A stretch of DNA of 64,000 nucleotides from positions 310,001-374,000 of the forward strand of contig ML213503.1 in assembly GCA_004369045.1 (NCBI GenBank). Direction: 5' to 3'. Positions within the stretch are counted from its first letter, which is position 1. Every line of letters starts with the position of its first letter. The notes below the pieces were generated by a model that saw nothing but the letters and a program-made list of their open reading frames with translations, did not search any database and was not told the DNA's origin. This DNA comes from Heliocybe sulcata. Taxonomy: Eukaryota; Basidiomycota; Agaricomycetes; Gloeophyllales; Gloeophyllaceae. The translations under genes were made by a program, and so were the position numbers. Positions 12,495 through 22,981 of the stretch are shown here, in pieces.

Positions 12495-15400
12495 ATGACG
12501 AACGCCGACAATGGGAAGGTGCTGCCTGAAAAGCGCAAACGGCCAGGACGAGTTCCGGTTTCCTGTGCGGAATGCCGTCGGTAAGTCCGCTTGTCCGGGA
12601 ATTGTGCAGCCTAATCATGCTGCCCTGTAAGCTTGAAAACGCGATGCGACCGGAAAGTGAGTTGTAACGAAGAACATGTCAGCGGCCTCAGCAAGCTTAC
12701 CATGGTATTATCGCGTAGGTGCCTTGTGAAGCCTGCGTGAAGAAAGGATGCGCTGCTATATGTCCGGAAGGTGGCCCCGTTATTCTTTTGTAATGACTCA
12801 GAGCAATTCTTACGCAGCCTTGAATAGGTTCGCTGGTGACGGGTCGAAATAACCGGTATGACATGCACAGTTGATGCAACCCATTGCGAGATCAACGCCA
12901 CCTTAGGTTGATCCTCGCGAATACGGAACAGCTGCATGACGAAATCGACAGTCTTCGAGCAAGGCTGCAAGAGGCAGAGGAGGAGTCCAAGAACCTACGC
13001 GAGCGCTTAGAAGCGTCACACAGTCAAAGTCCCGCCACGAATGGAACGAGCGGGACAAGTGCAGCGACTCCCTCCAGCAGTTCCGTCAGCGGAAATACGG
13101 GCAATAACGCCAACAGCCCCCAGTCCCAAGATAATGGAGTACCTCAAACTGAAGACGGGAGTTTAATCGACGCTTTTGGTTCGCAGAGATTCTTTCGCAT
13201 TTCTGGGTATACTCAAACATGTCCCTGACTTAGGGACTCTCACTTTGGGCCCCCGAGGAGAAACTAAATTTTATGGCCAGACCGCCCGTGCAGAGGTGAG
13301 CTTCTCTTTTGCTCTGGCGTTCTGAGCTAACTCGTCCTCCAGTTCCTGGCGCATGTGAGTACCGGTGCAAGTTCGACTCTACGTGAGACATTAATCTGCC
13401 CTCAGGCTCTTATGCAACAGCTCCCGACCCGAGTATGTATGGCACGCCTAGACCAAGAGCTGCTTGATGCGGCGACTGCGACACCAAGTCGCTTTTCCGG
13501 CAACGTGGCTATGAACGGCAACATTAAAGCGAAGCTCGAGGCTGCCCTGCCACCGCTTGACGAGGCCTATAAGCTTGCTGATTCATTTCTGGAAGCTGGA
13601 AAATACATGTACGTCTAGCGACCAGCGGTCTGATCTAACGGATGTTGAGTATCTCGCCGCCAGGTTCTTTCCTCTTCCTCGCAAGCAAGTATTTGGTGAG
13701 TTGTTGCCGACGGTCTACGGCAGCAAGTAAGTGGGCTCTCATTTGGTTTGTCTGGGGATTAATATGGATAATTTCAGTTCCCCGACACAGAATGCCCCGG
13801 ACTCCCTGCCCTTGCTCTTCATCATATTTGCTTTCGGAGTATTAGGTGGCCTGGATGATCCTCTCTTCACGCCCAAAGCAAATGAATACTACTTGCTCGC
13901 GCGGGTAGCTCTGAACCTGAAATCGACTTTACGGGATTCCACTCTACTATGGGTACAAGCTGTAGTGAGTAAGCTGCTACTGCTCTCCAGCCCGTAGCTG
14001 ACCACTGCCGGCTTTCTTCCCTAGATTTATATGGTACAATATGTCGATATAATGGAATTGGAAGGGACCAGCATGCCTTGGCTTGACGCCGGTATCGCTG
14101 TCAAACATGCCTATAGTGTGAGTTAGTTCTCCTATGTTCGGGATGTGACGAGATCTTACATTGCCCACCCTAGATTGGTCTTAGTATGGACGACAACTTG
14201 TGAATCCACGATAGTAACTGATACCCATTGTTCTTCTCTACAGATTTGAAAAGTTGCCGCTGGGGACTAGACCAGGATACCAGCGACAAGCGAAGTCGTG
14301 CCTTCTGGCAATTATTTGCTCTCGATACATGGCTGGTATGTAACAAGTGGACTATCACCTCGTGGATGATCGTAATCGTATCTCAGAGTTTCGGATTCGG
14401 ACGACCCCCGACGATTTCCCTCGAGTTCGTTGAATGTGACTTCCCTCCTGATGATTCAGACTTCGCCTGTAATAGCGATCAGAAGCCGATGGGCTGTGAG
14501 TAGCTACCTGTCGTCCAGCATCATCATCTGCTGAAGTGATTTACCTTTCAGATCACATGTGGACCATTCAATATGCCGTCATGTTGCGGAATTCGATCGT
14601 GCCCGCTGCTTTCGGTGCAAAGCTGCCGTCTTACTCTACCATCCTGGACCTCGACAGAAAGGTCCGGGAGTTTCCTGTCCCTGGATACTTACGCCCTACG
14701 TGCGAGGCGTTTAGGTCCACGGACCCTATGTACTTGTTCATGCAGCGAGGTGGCGTCCTGCACAAGAAGGAAGCCAGTAAGTTCTGAGCCGCAACTTTTG
14801 CTTCCAATCTCGCTGATTTCATCTTATGTGCAGCACTTCTCTACCTACACAGAGGTTACTTTGCCCAGGCGTTGCAGGAGAGTCCCGAAGATCCTCTGAG
14901 ACATAAATACGGCACCTCGGTCATGGCAGCGTATCGCTCTGCGTACCGCTTGATTATCGGCCTGCGAGATTTGTTCAATCTTTACGCGAAACCGCTGTCG
15001 AGGATGACCATTGCCTGGTCGCATCTGTTCTCAGGAGCCGTAAGTGCAATGGCTACTTCTCATGCACCTGATGCAAACTACTTGTAGATTGTGATGTCTC
15101 TGTTGGTGACCAAGTCGCGGTCGGCGAATCTCGTAAAATCCGCCTTTGAACAAATTGTCACCGCTCATGGAGTTCTAACGAAGGCTGCTGCTATGAACCC
15201 GATGTTGAGCTCCATGCAGGTATGGTATATCGATGGAGCTGCTGTGTGCTGCCGCTAACATGGTGCTCTAGGAATTCATGAACAAACTCCACAATCTGGC
15301 TCATGCAGCGGCCAACCGGATGTACTTTCAGCGGGCTGTCATTGCTGAGTTGGATCGAATGGCAGGGAAGACCCGATTAGTTTCGGGCGATAGCGAGCTG

Positions 15401-15940
15401 GTGTGCGCAGTCCCGAGCTATGCTGGCGGCTGCTACGCGGGCCTCCAGCCTTCCCAGCCCGAACCGCAGCAACACCAGCACCACGGGCATCAATCTCACC
15501 AACACCACGGGCATCAACCTCACAATCACATCCAGCAGTTCCTGCAATCTCTGGATCAACCCCAAGAGCAGCCTTCGCAACCTTCGCAGCCTCCGCAATC
15601 ATCGCCAGATCTTTCTGCAGAGGCGGACCTGCTGCTCAACATCCCGCAGAACGCCCACCCCACGCTCACGCAGGACATCATGAATTTTGAAGGCCTCGGG
15701 GAATCTCTGGACTTTCCTCAGGAATTGTACGACCAGCCGGCTGCAGAGAATATCTCGCCTTACGAAGGGGACCAATGGCGCTTCATTGCTTTTGGAGGGC
15801 ACGATGAAGTGAATGCCAACGGTAATGTGGACAGCGGCGACGGTTTCAATATGGGAGACTTCCCTGTCGATACCCTGACGATGGACTCGGCATGGCAGAG
15901 TTTCGTGCAGCAGCTGGGGGCCAACGACTTTGTTTTCTGA
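12495..15940 (+). CDS. Zn2Cys6 transcription factor with fungal-specific TF domain
   Basis: I assemble 18 exons: 12495-12580, 12632-12656, 12719-12770, 12828-12855, 12907-13178, 13234-13295, 13343-13354, 13406-13608, 13664-13726, 13778-13964, 14025-14117, 14174-14183, 14244-14335, 14387-14495, 14552-14776, 14834-15039, 15088-15219 and 15272-15940, for 841 residues. The zinc cluster is at residues 24-52 (C24, C27, C34, C40, C43, C52) with a basic stretch KRKRPGR just before it, and is itself split over three exons. A linker (GRNNRLILANTEQLHDEI) begins a coiled coil. The middle regulatory domain follows, including AVKHAYSIGL and RAFWQLFALDTWL, and the C-terminus is rich in His, Gln and Pro with acidic patches, as in activation domains. 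Exons of 12 and 10 nt encode FLAH and IGL. It is a nuclear DNA-binding regulator; its targets cannot be told from sequence. Confidence 0.9.
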
Positions 15941-16949
15941 TCTGCTCCTTTTACTTCTGCATAGTTAACCAGATGGAGGGCGGATCAGGGTGCTACTGCT
16001 TGTATACTATTATTGTTCTCGTGTATACTGTATTGTACTGATAGGTTGGGCAGCAGGGTAATCGACTTTGTTCCCCACTCTTGAGGAAGCCTCGTCGAGC
16101 TGCAGTTACGTCCGTCGCCGCCTATAAGTATTCCCCTCTACGAGTTCCTTCACGTTGGAAGGTGGACACGCTTGGATACGCTGTTTATGACCTTCTTCTT
16201 GAAATAACGAAGCGTCACAATAGTTGGTATACTAGACGTTACATAGGAACTAGATATCTTGTCTATTATGTATATATCGTAATTTCTCACGGTCAGTGTA
16301 AGTTTGTTGTGATCGACAGCAGTTAGGACTTGCTGCATGACTCCACGTGTCCTCTTCTCATTACTATCCGGGCTCTATGCTCTATAGACGGCCTTGCGTG
16401 CTCATTTGTCGGTGGCTCTGAGACGGGGGGGCGGGGTGGGGGGGTCATCTAGACTTCGGGGATGCTTGCTGAGTCTAACCCACTAGTGCAAGGTCGTTGC
16501 GGACGTCCCTTCTGGATGTGAACATGCTCTCTGCGACGGACGCTAATATTCTGAAATGATTGCCCTTGTCGACTCGGTCTGCAGATCTGATCTATGAACA
16601 AATTGAAGACCGTCGAGAGAGACACGAAGGTGCGTCAAGCGAAGACGTGATGGAGGTCGTAGAACCGCTGCCCGCGCGAGATGCAGAACGAAGAGACCTA
16701 GGGCTAGTAATTTCTCGTGTTTGCCCCTCCTTTTGGAGGGGTTCTCCACCCCTCGAATTGCGGCACACTTTTCGACCCACCATCACGGCATTTGCCGAAT
16801 TTGCTCATATTTGCACACTGTGGCGCTGTTGTAAGACTGAGCTTCCCGCCTGTTATTCTCAAATCCGCAAAGGCTGCGAGTGAGAAGGATGCTCAGTATC
16901 TGCCGAAAAATACTGAGCATCTGTTGCCACCTCAATGCTTGCCACTGGC
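15941..16949. other. Intergenic, AT-richer, with G-run
   Basis: This region lies downstream of the transcription factor and has lower GC than the genes. It contains a guanine-rich tract at 16425-16444 made of runs of 7, 4 and 7 G separated by single bases, which could form a G-quadruplex. No gene is supported. Confidence 0.45.
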
Positions 16950-17550
16950 TATCCCTCCCATGCTGTGCTTTACCATTCCACCAGCTTTGGTCTCCACACC
17001 CAACAAGTTCAATCGATCATCTTCGGCCATAATATAAGTACTAAGTTCTGGATCATGAACAGTTAAGAAGACACTGCCATCAAAATAATGCAGAAGCCGT
17101 ATCATTATCTGCCCGGAGGTTCTCGACAGTGCCACATAAATATTGAGGAGGCTCAGCCTGCCAGTCGGCGGGATGCAGTATCCACGATCACACATGTGGC
17201 GCAAACTAGTAGGGCCTTTCACTCTGTAATCTGTGAAAGCAGATGCTGGTGTAATTGGACACTGTTGTGGACACACAGTGCGCATAACTTTATCCTGCTC
17301 CAACTTCGTGATATTGACACGGAACGTGTGCGTAGTACGTACTGATTTCCGCCGGCCGGATTACAGACTCTTCAAGGCCAGGCAGATACTTGAGCTTAAC
17401 AATTGGCTGGTCTGCATGCCCTGATTCATCGGGTGGCAGAATTTCTTCCATAACCTCTCCTGCTCCGTTTGTGATGTTGAGGTCCATCTTGACATTCTGC
17501 GTGACCATGACCTTCATATCAACTGCTAATTCAGTAAGCTCCGGCAATTC
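16950..17550 (-). mobile_element. Pif1-type helicase relic (probable Helitron-like element), copy A
   Basis: On the minus strand two overlapping segments in different frames match the C-terminal part of the Pif1-type helicases abundant in basidiomycete mobile elements. The right part (17547 downwards) shows MKVMVTQNVKMDLNITNGAG and VKLKYLPGLEESVI. The left part shows SAFTDYRVKG, GRLSLLNIYVALSRTSGQ and LHYFDGSVF followed by EDDRLNLLG. In intact relatives these are the superfamily-1 motifs near the end of the helicase (DYRxQGQT and NxYVALSRxxG). The Walker A and B region is not visible, and upstream sequence runs into an assembly gap. I read it as a decayed fragment of a DNA transposon (Helitron-like) or a related stand-alone helicase; the family attribution is from memory of the motif. 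Confidence 0.6.
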
Positions 17551-17667
17551 ATTACGCTTGCTCTTTCTCTTTTCCAGTGTTTTTCCTCACGGCAACAGCA
17601 ATATTTCTTTTCTTTTGTATTGAGTGGTTGACCTTTGGTTGTATCCTCTGCATGCAGATGCATCGAT

Positions 17668-17972
17668 NNNNNNNNNNNNNNNNNNNNNNNNNNNNNNNNN
17701 NNNNNNNNNNNNNNNNNNNNNNNNNNNNNNNNNNNNNNNNNNNNNNNNNNNNNNNNNNNNNNNNNNNNNNNNNNNNNNNNNNNNNNNNNNNNNNNNNNNN
17801 NNNNNNNNNNNNNNNNNNNNNNNNNNNNNNNNNNNNNNNNNNNNNNNNNNNNNNNNNNNNNNNNNNNNNNNNNNNNNNNNNNNNNNNNNNNNNNNNNNNN
17901 NNNNNNNNNNNNNNNNNNNNNNNNNNNNNNNNNNNNNNNNNNNNNNNNNNNNNNNNNNNNNNNNNNNNNNNN
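17668..17972. other. Assembly gap (N run)
   Basis: A run of 305 unknown bases interrupts the AT-richer region. It lies beside a decayed helicase fragment, so a repeat that the assembly did not resolve is a reasonable guess. Any reading frame crossing it is meaningless. Confidence 0.99.
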
Positions 17973-18409
17973 GCCTTACACTCTCTAGTATTGTGGCCAA
18001 TAATCCATATTCCGTATAGTACTTACTGTAACTTTAAGTATATACTTGGCCTAATCTAGAACCATACATAATGATGCTGTCTATTCTTTGTCTCTACACC
18101 ACCATATATCAGCAGTGCTTTCCCTGTTATGACAATAGTTTTGCTTTGTACTTCAAAGGAGGGGTCAGTTACCGACGGCAGTCGGAGCTTCCCAAGTAGG
18201 GAAGGATACTTTGAACCACACTCTTGCCCTGCTGCTTTCTCAATAGTCCCTCTTTGTTCGGGCGAGGACATGCGTGGTCGGCTTCACCCGGCCAGCTTCG
18301 CACGGCTGAATCCCTTTTATGCCACACGCATGTCATTGTCCGATGGTCTTTCCGTCCATCGTGTCACCAATCCACCGATATTGAGCTCAATAAACCTCTA
18401 CATACATCC
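17973..18409. other. Region between gap and F-box-like gene
   Basis: The first 300 bases contain a 71-codon minus-strand frame (18271-18056) that looks protein-like, including VQSKTIVITGKALLIYGG, but I do not recognise it. It may belong to the same decayed element as the helicase relic across the gap. The remainder is presumably promoter of the gene starting at 18410. Confidence 0.35.
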
Positions 18410-20286
18410 ATGCCTCAAGCTGTTCGGCCGCGCCAGTCTGTTCTTCGTCCTGTCCGGGCGGGGACGTCTCCCCTCCCTTCCGTGCCACACGATACGCGAA
18501 GGAAACAAATCTCTATGCATCGTTGCCTACGTATCAACGAAATCTTGATAATCATCTTTCGACTTCTCGGGCCGGGAGACGTAAATGCTCTGGCCCAGAC
18601 AAGCACGATTTTCCAAGAGCCTGCATTGGACGTACTGTGGCATACTCAAGCCACATTGGTTAATCTGTTGAAGTGTCTGCCGGAAGACCTGTGGGATATT
18701 GCAGTACACGTGGAGGATTACGAGAAAGCTATGGTACGTCCTTGTCCTTCTCGCTGAATCACCGATTAAGAGTAGTTCAGCCCTGGATCGCATCGCAAAG
18801 AGAAAATGTGTCTATAACCAGGAGACGAGCCGTCAAGGACAGTGATTGGGACAGATTCCATTACTACTCATCCCGCATCGCTTCGCTTCGCCTCTACTGC
18901 CCTGACCCTCTGATTTTGTCGACGATCAAAGCCCGTGCCTCCCGAATCCCGCTGTTTCCAAAGCTGCGTTCCATTGCCATCAACTACTACAGAGCGGAGC
19001 CATATACGGACCAGATGTCTTGCGTCGTGCGATGTATACGATGTGTCTTCCTGAATCCTAGCTTGGAAACCTTAATCGTGAGCGATATACCGGGAAAGGC
19101 GGATGCTGGTATCTTTTCCGGTTTCTCGACCGCTCTACAAAGGAAAGCTCCCCGGATTAGGTACCTCAAGATTCAGAAATCATGCGGTTTGGGGATGCCC
19201 GTTCTTAGACGGCAACGGCTCCCGATGGTCAACTTCACTGCTCAGCACCTTGTCACTTTCAAATGTAACTACCCCCTTGAGGGACCGGACTTGGCTGTCC
19301 TTGCTCACGCTCCATGTCTGCAAAGGATGGACGTCAGCATCAATTATGGCGCAGATGCAGAAGCTCATGCGGACGACAATACCGAGGATGGAGTGGATGA
19401 CTCACATGGTCATGATCATGCCAAGAATGCTGGGGAAAGGAGAGGGCACACTTCGTTACCCTTCCCTGCATTACGTGAAGCGCAGCTCCATGGGCCTACT
19501 TTGCGGCAGTGCTCTGCGTTTCTGTCTGGCATGACCAAGGCGTCACTGAAAAAGCTCAAGATCGTGTCTGATGAAGCCAGTCATCCAGGCGAAGCCCTAC
19601 AACTTATGAGAACGGTACAAAGGAAGTGCCAACCTCAAGACTTGACGCGTCTCGAGGTCAGCGACGATATACGATATGCGCCTGATCTTGTCGGTTTCCT
19701 TCAAAGAGATCAGGAACGTCCTCCAGACGCGGGTCTGCTCGAACCGCTGCTAGGCTTCAAGAAGATCAAGAAACTCTGTGTGCGGCTCAGAGATGGTGTC
19801 GACCTAGACGATACTATGATGGCAAAATTGGCGCTAGCTTTCCCGTCGCTGCAGAGACTTTTCTTGGAGGCGAGTGACGTTCGTGTTACACTGCCTGGAC
19901 TCATCCCACTCGTGCGGCACTGTCCGAGGCTGGCAGAGTTGACGATGCCTATCAATGCTGCAGTCGACATTGACGATCACATCCTGAGTGTATTGGCAGA
20001 AGATCTGCCTCTGCATAAGGTTATGGTATGGATGAGTGTTGGGATATCGCCAATCAGAAATTCAGAAGCTGTGGCCAGATTCCTATCAACGCTTTCCCCC
20101 GCTTTGGATGACATCAGAGGGCATACTCACGAGGACCTGGGAGGGTGTTGGGATGAAGTTAACAAGTTGGCGCTCTCACTCGGCAGTGCTGCATGGGTTT
20201 CCCAGAGGGATCGAGACTATTCTCCAGTATCCGACTCAGATTCTGAAGCAGAATCTGTGTTCGACACAGACTGGCTATGGGGATGA
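18410..20286 (+). CDS. F-box-like / leucine-rich-type protein
   Basis: Two exons, 18410-18733 and 18781-20286, joined by a 47-nt phase-0 intron, encode 609 residues. Residues about 36-78 look like an F-box (LRINEILIIIFRLLGPGDVN followed by a conserved Ala/Trp helix). The segment SDWDRFHYYSSRIASLRL after the intron and the irregular leucine-rich repeats that follow are typical of the large basidiomycete F-box family. F-box proteins bind Skp1 and bring substrates to SCF ubiquitin ligases; the repeats would bind the substrate. An Asp/His-rich insert (around 19360-19440) and an acidic tail (SDSDSEAESVFDTD) are distinctive. An internal ATG near 18514 is an alternative start just before the F-box. 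The substrate is unknown. Confidence 0.8.
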
Positions 20287-20854
20287 CAAGGTTATAGATA
20301 CTTCAACTCGTACAGAACTTCCCCCTGTAGCATGTAGTGCTGTTACTTATACACTGCTGATTGTTCGCAAGGTGAGATTACCCAGGGATGTATGATAGCG
20401 CAGTGATAGGAGAAGGTGCTGGTTCACCTCGGTAGCCATCGATTGTGGATACTTTGGGCGGAAGCAATAGAAGCATCCCCGAATCAGATGGGAGTAGCAG
20501 GCGCGCCCTTGCCCGATCTGAGCCCAGTTGATTTGTCGGAATATTGATATGCACTGGTGATGTCGAGGATGAATTGTGTCATTTGGCACCAGCTGTGCTG
20601 TAGCTTCGGCCGCAGCATTCTCCTTATTCAACTACAATCTTGCGCGTATTGGCGACAGAGAAAGATCCGGTCGGCTAGCACTGAGCAGGTAGCCGCTACG
20701 ATGTAGGGCAGCATGATTGGGCAAGAGTAAGTTGTTTCACTAGTGAACCTCCTCAGACAAATAACGTAGACTTGCTAGCGACGCCTCCTCAATGAAACCG
20801 AGTAGGCGAGCGACGGGTGCCATAGGGACGCACATTGCTTGGCGAACTCGGGTT
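20287..20854. other. Convergent 3' intergenic region
   Basis: About 570 bases between the F-box-like gene and the minus-strand Gon7-like gene. Frames in both strands lack recognisable protein features. I see no gene. Confidence 0.5.
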
Positions 20855-21139
20855 TTAGGCATCCACGTCCTCTTCTTCTTCTTCATCATCCTCGTTCTTC
20901 AAGGGCACGTTCTTTTCCTTGCCTTGCTCTTTATTTCCAACCGCGTCTCTCCACGCCGTCAGCTCCTCTCCTAGCTTCGCTTTCGCTTCCTTGACGACCT
21001 TTTCCAATGAGTCATAGTAGTCCTTCAGCTGCTCCCCAGATGCCACAGCAAATTCATGCGTCTTCGTTCTCGTAAGATCACTAGCGGCAGTGTCCTCAGG
21101 TGGGTGAAGATCATAAGTTACAGTGAAGCTGCGAGACAT
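20855..21139 (-). CDS. Probable EKC/KEOPS complex subunit Gon7
   Basis: A single exon encodes a 94-residue protein starting at the ATG whose complement is at 21137-21139. It reads MSRSFTVTYDLHPPED, then an amphipathic helical part (LKDYYDSLEKVVKEAKAKLG), then ELTAWRDAVGN and an acidic tail of Glu and Asp. Short length, a central helix with the LTxWRDAVG-type segment and an acidic C-terminus fit fungal Gon7, the disordered subunit that docks on Kae1/Pcc1 in KEOPS. The complex makes t6A37 on ANN-decoding tRNAs and affects telomeres and transcription. Assignment rests on my memory of fungal Gon7 sequences; a small unrelated acidic protein is the alternative. The gene is divergent from the methyltransferase gene at 21446. 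Confidence 0.6.
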   Translation of the reverse strand: MSRSFTVTYDLHPPEDTAASDLTRTKTHEFAVASGEQLKDYYDSLEKVVKEAKAKLGEELTAWRDAVGNKEQGKEKNVPLKNEDDEEEEEDVDA

Positions 21140-21445
21140 GGCGAGCAAGCGTTGTAGACGAACGTGTGCAACAACATCCGGGTGACGATCGGACCTGATT
21201 GGGCACGGCAAATGCCGGCGGTAGATCGGTGTGCGGGGAAATTGCTTGCCGACTTCATCCTTCTTGCCTCTGCCCACCATGGACGCCCTCATGCAATAAC
21301 ACCGGCAGCACCCTTTCTGTTCATTCACGGAATAGATCCTAGAAGATACCCTCTAGACTATAGAGGCCCGGCTGTTTCCTTAACTCATAGAACGGATTTT
21401 CTAGATTTCTAGATTTCATCACCTTAGATCACTCAAACGGTTGAT
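21140..21445. promoter_or_regulatory. Bidirectional promoter, Gon7-like / methyltransferase
   Basis: The start codons of the two divergent genes are 306 bp apart, so both promoters sit here. A pair of short imperfect palindromic AT-rich segments (around 21338-21365 and 21398-21416) is visible, but no factor site is certain. Confidence 0.5.
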
Positions 21446-22675
21446 ATGGGACGACATCCAGTCCTGGTGTCCCCGACCTCGAGCCTTCCGCCTCTGAAGC
21501 GGCTTGTGGATCACAACAATCACCGGATACGCCAGGCCTTGCAAAGTCTCCGAGACATCTACTTCTCTCCAGCTCCACCTACACCTACCAAGCTTCGTGT
21601 ACCAAAGCGCCAGCTGAAGACTCGGATCCATGACAAGTCGGTCCCGGACTCTGGTTATGCGTCTGCGGAGGAGGAGGACGATGTTGGGCAGGGAGAAGAG
21701 GAGGGCGATATCGCGCCTGAGTTGGACGAGGAGTCGGACGAAGCCGACCCAGACATCCTGCGCTCTGACCAGCTGGAGCGCGCGTTCGCTGTCAAATGGC
21801 TAACCGGGTTCATCTCCCGCTCTGACGACTGGATCTCCGTCTCCGCCGATGAAGAGGAGGAGAACGAGCGGCTGGGAATAATAGACGAGGTCACGTCTCT
21901 CCTCGCAAAGTTCGCCGGTGACGATCTCGAAGAGACGGGCGCGCTCACTCGCACGTTCTCTTTCCCCACTTCGTCGAGCACCGTCGAAGTGGAGCTCAAT
22001 GACGCGGCGCTCTCGAAGGAAGATCATACCTCTGTTGGGCTGCAGAGCTGGGCGAGCTCTATCGTCCTGGCCACGCGGATGTGCTTGCAGCCTGACGAAT
22101 ACGGTTTGACTCGGCGCGCACGGGTGCTCGAGCTGGGTGCTGGTACCGGCCTGCTCAGCATCGTTGCGGCCAAGCTGCTCGGCTCTCAGACTGGTGCTAT
22201 CGTTGCGACAGACTACCACCCCGACGTGTTGGACAACCTTCGCCAGAACATCGCCACCAACTTTCCTTTCTCAAGTGTCCCGCCAATCGAGGTGCGGAAA
22301 CTCGACTGGGAACAGCCGGATTTCTCGGCTTCTCTAGGCGAACCGTTCGACGCTGTTCTGGCTGCAGACGTGATATACCACCCCGAGCACGCGAGCTGGA
22401 TCAAGCGGTGTGTCGAACGGCTGCTCGTCCGCCCTTGTCCCCAGGCCGGCAGGGAGGGCGGCGTATGCTGGCTCGCCATCCCCATGCGAACGGTTGGGCG
22501 GCACGAGGGGATGGGCGATACTGTCAGCGCGGTGTTCCCCACAGCTCATACTATGGGAGCCTCGCGGACTGAGCCTGAGCTGGCTATATTGAGCGAGGAG
22601 CACGTCGGGAGGCAGGAGGGCGTCGGACGCGCTGATGAGGGCGGGTACAGGATTTTCAAGATCGGCTGGGTCTAG
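21446..22675 (+). CDS. SAM-dependent protein methyltransferase, MTF16 family (EFM2/METTL21-like)
   Basis: A single intronless exon encodes 409 residues. An N-terminal extension with acidic clusters (residues 70-140) precedes the seven-beta-strand methyltransferase fold. The family segment DHTSVGLQSWASS is at about 193-205, motif I VLELGAGTGLLSIV at 227-240, the acidic end of strand 2 at ATDYHP, and the post-II segment around LDWEQPDF. AADVIYHP follows, as in lysine methyltransferases of this family. Yeast Efm2 and human METTL21/FAM86 relatives methylate lysines on translation elongation factors; EFM2 is the closest in architecture, with its long N-terminal domain. The reaction and cofactor are secure; the substrate is inference. 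It is convergent with the homeodomain gene. Confidence 0.85.
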   Translation: MGRHPVLVSPTSSLPPLKRLVDHNNHRIRQALQSLRDIYFSPAPPTPTKLRVPKRQLKTRIHDKSVPDSGYASAEEEDDVGQGEEEGDIAPELDEESDEADPDILRSDQLERAFAVKWLTGFISRSDDWISVSADEEEENERLGIIDEVTSLLAKFAGDDLEETGALTRTFSFPTSSSTVEVELNDAALSKEDHTSVGLQSWASSIVLATRMCLQPDEYGLTRRARVLELGAGTGLLSIVAAKLLGSQTGAIVATDYHPDVLDNLRQNIATNFPFSSVPPIEVRKLDWEQPDFSASLGEPFDAVLAADVIYHPEHASWIKRCVERLLVRPCPQAGREGGVCWLAIPMRTVGRHEGMGDTVSAVFPTAHTMGASRTEPELAILSEEHVGRQEGVGRADEGGYRIFKIGWV

Positions 22676-22981
22676 ATGCTAGGTGTCTGACACGATCTTA
22701 CGACGCTTATAATGTTTACTTGGACTACCTTCGATAGGGATCATAATAATGTTGGCATATATATACACGGTCCCGGTATAATCCATAGCAAGAAGGAATG
22801 GCATTGGTATACAACATATGGGCAGTATTTTCCGATATTTTCCGAAATGATGATGGGTACATGTCAAGTCTACATACTGATAGTCTTGGGCATATGGCGT
22901 TAATAATCAGGCATGGCAGGTCGTCCCGCATTGGCGGATAAGCAAGACCTGGTTAATTTCATCTTTAAAACGTTCCGCACT
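22676..22981. other. Convergent 3' intergenic region
   Basis: A 306-bp AT-rich interval between the stop codons of the methyltransferase and homeodomain genes. It contains TA-rich stretches (around 22755-22770) that could serve 3' processing. No gene is seen. Confidence 0.5.

Noticed and set aside
17577-18059. Frames of 117-160 codons across the N run
   Set aside because: They consist mainly of unknown bases and are artefacts of the assembly gap.
18056-18271. 71-codon minus-strand frame as a gene
   Set aside because: Protein-like but isolated, beside decayed element sequence and a gap; no start context or family known to me.
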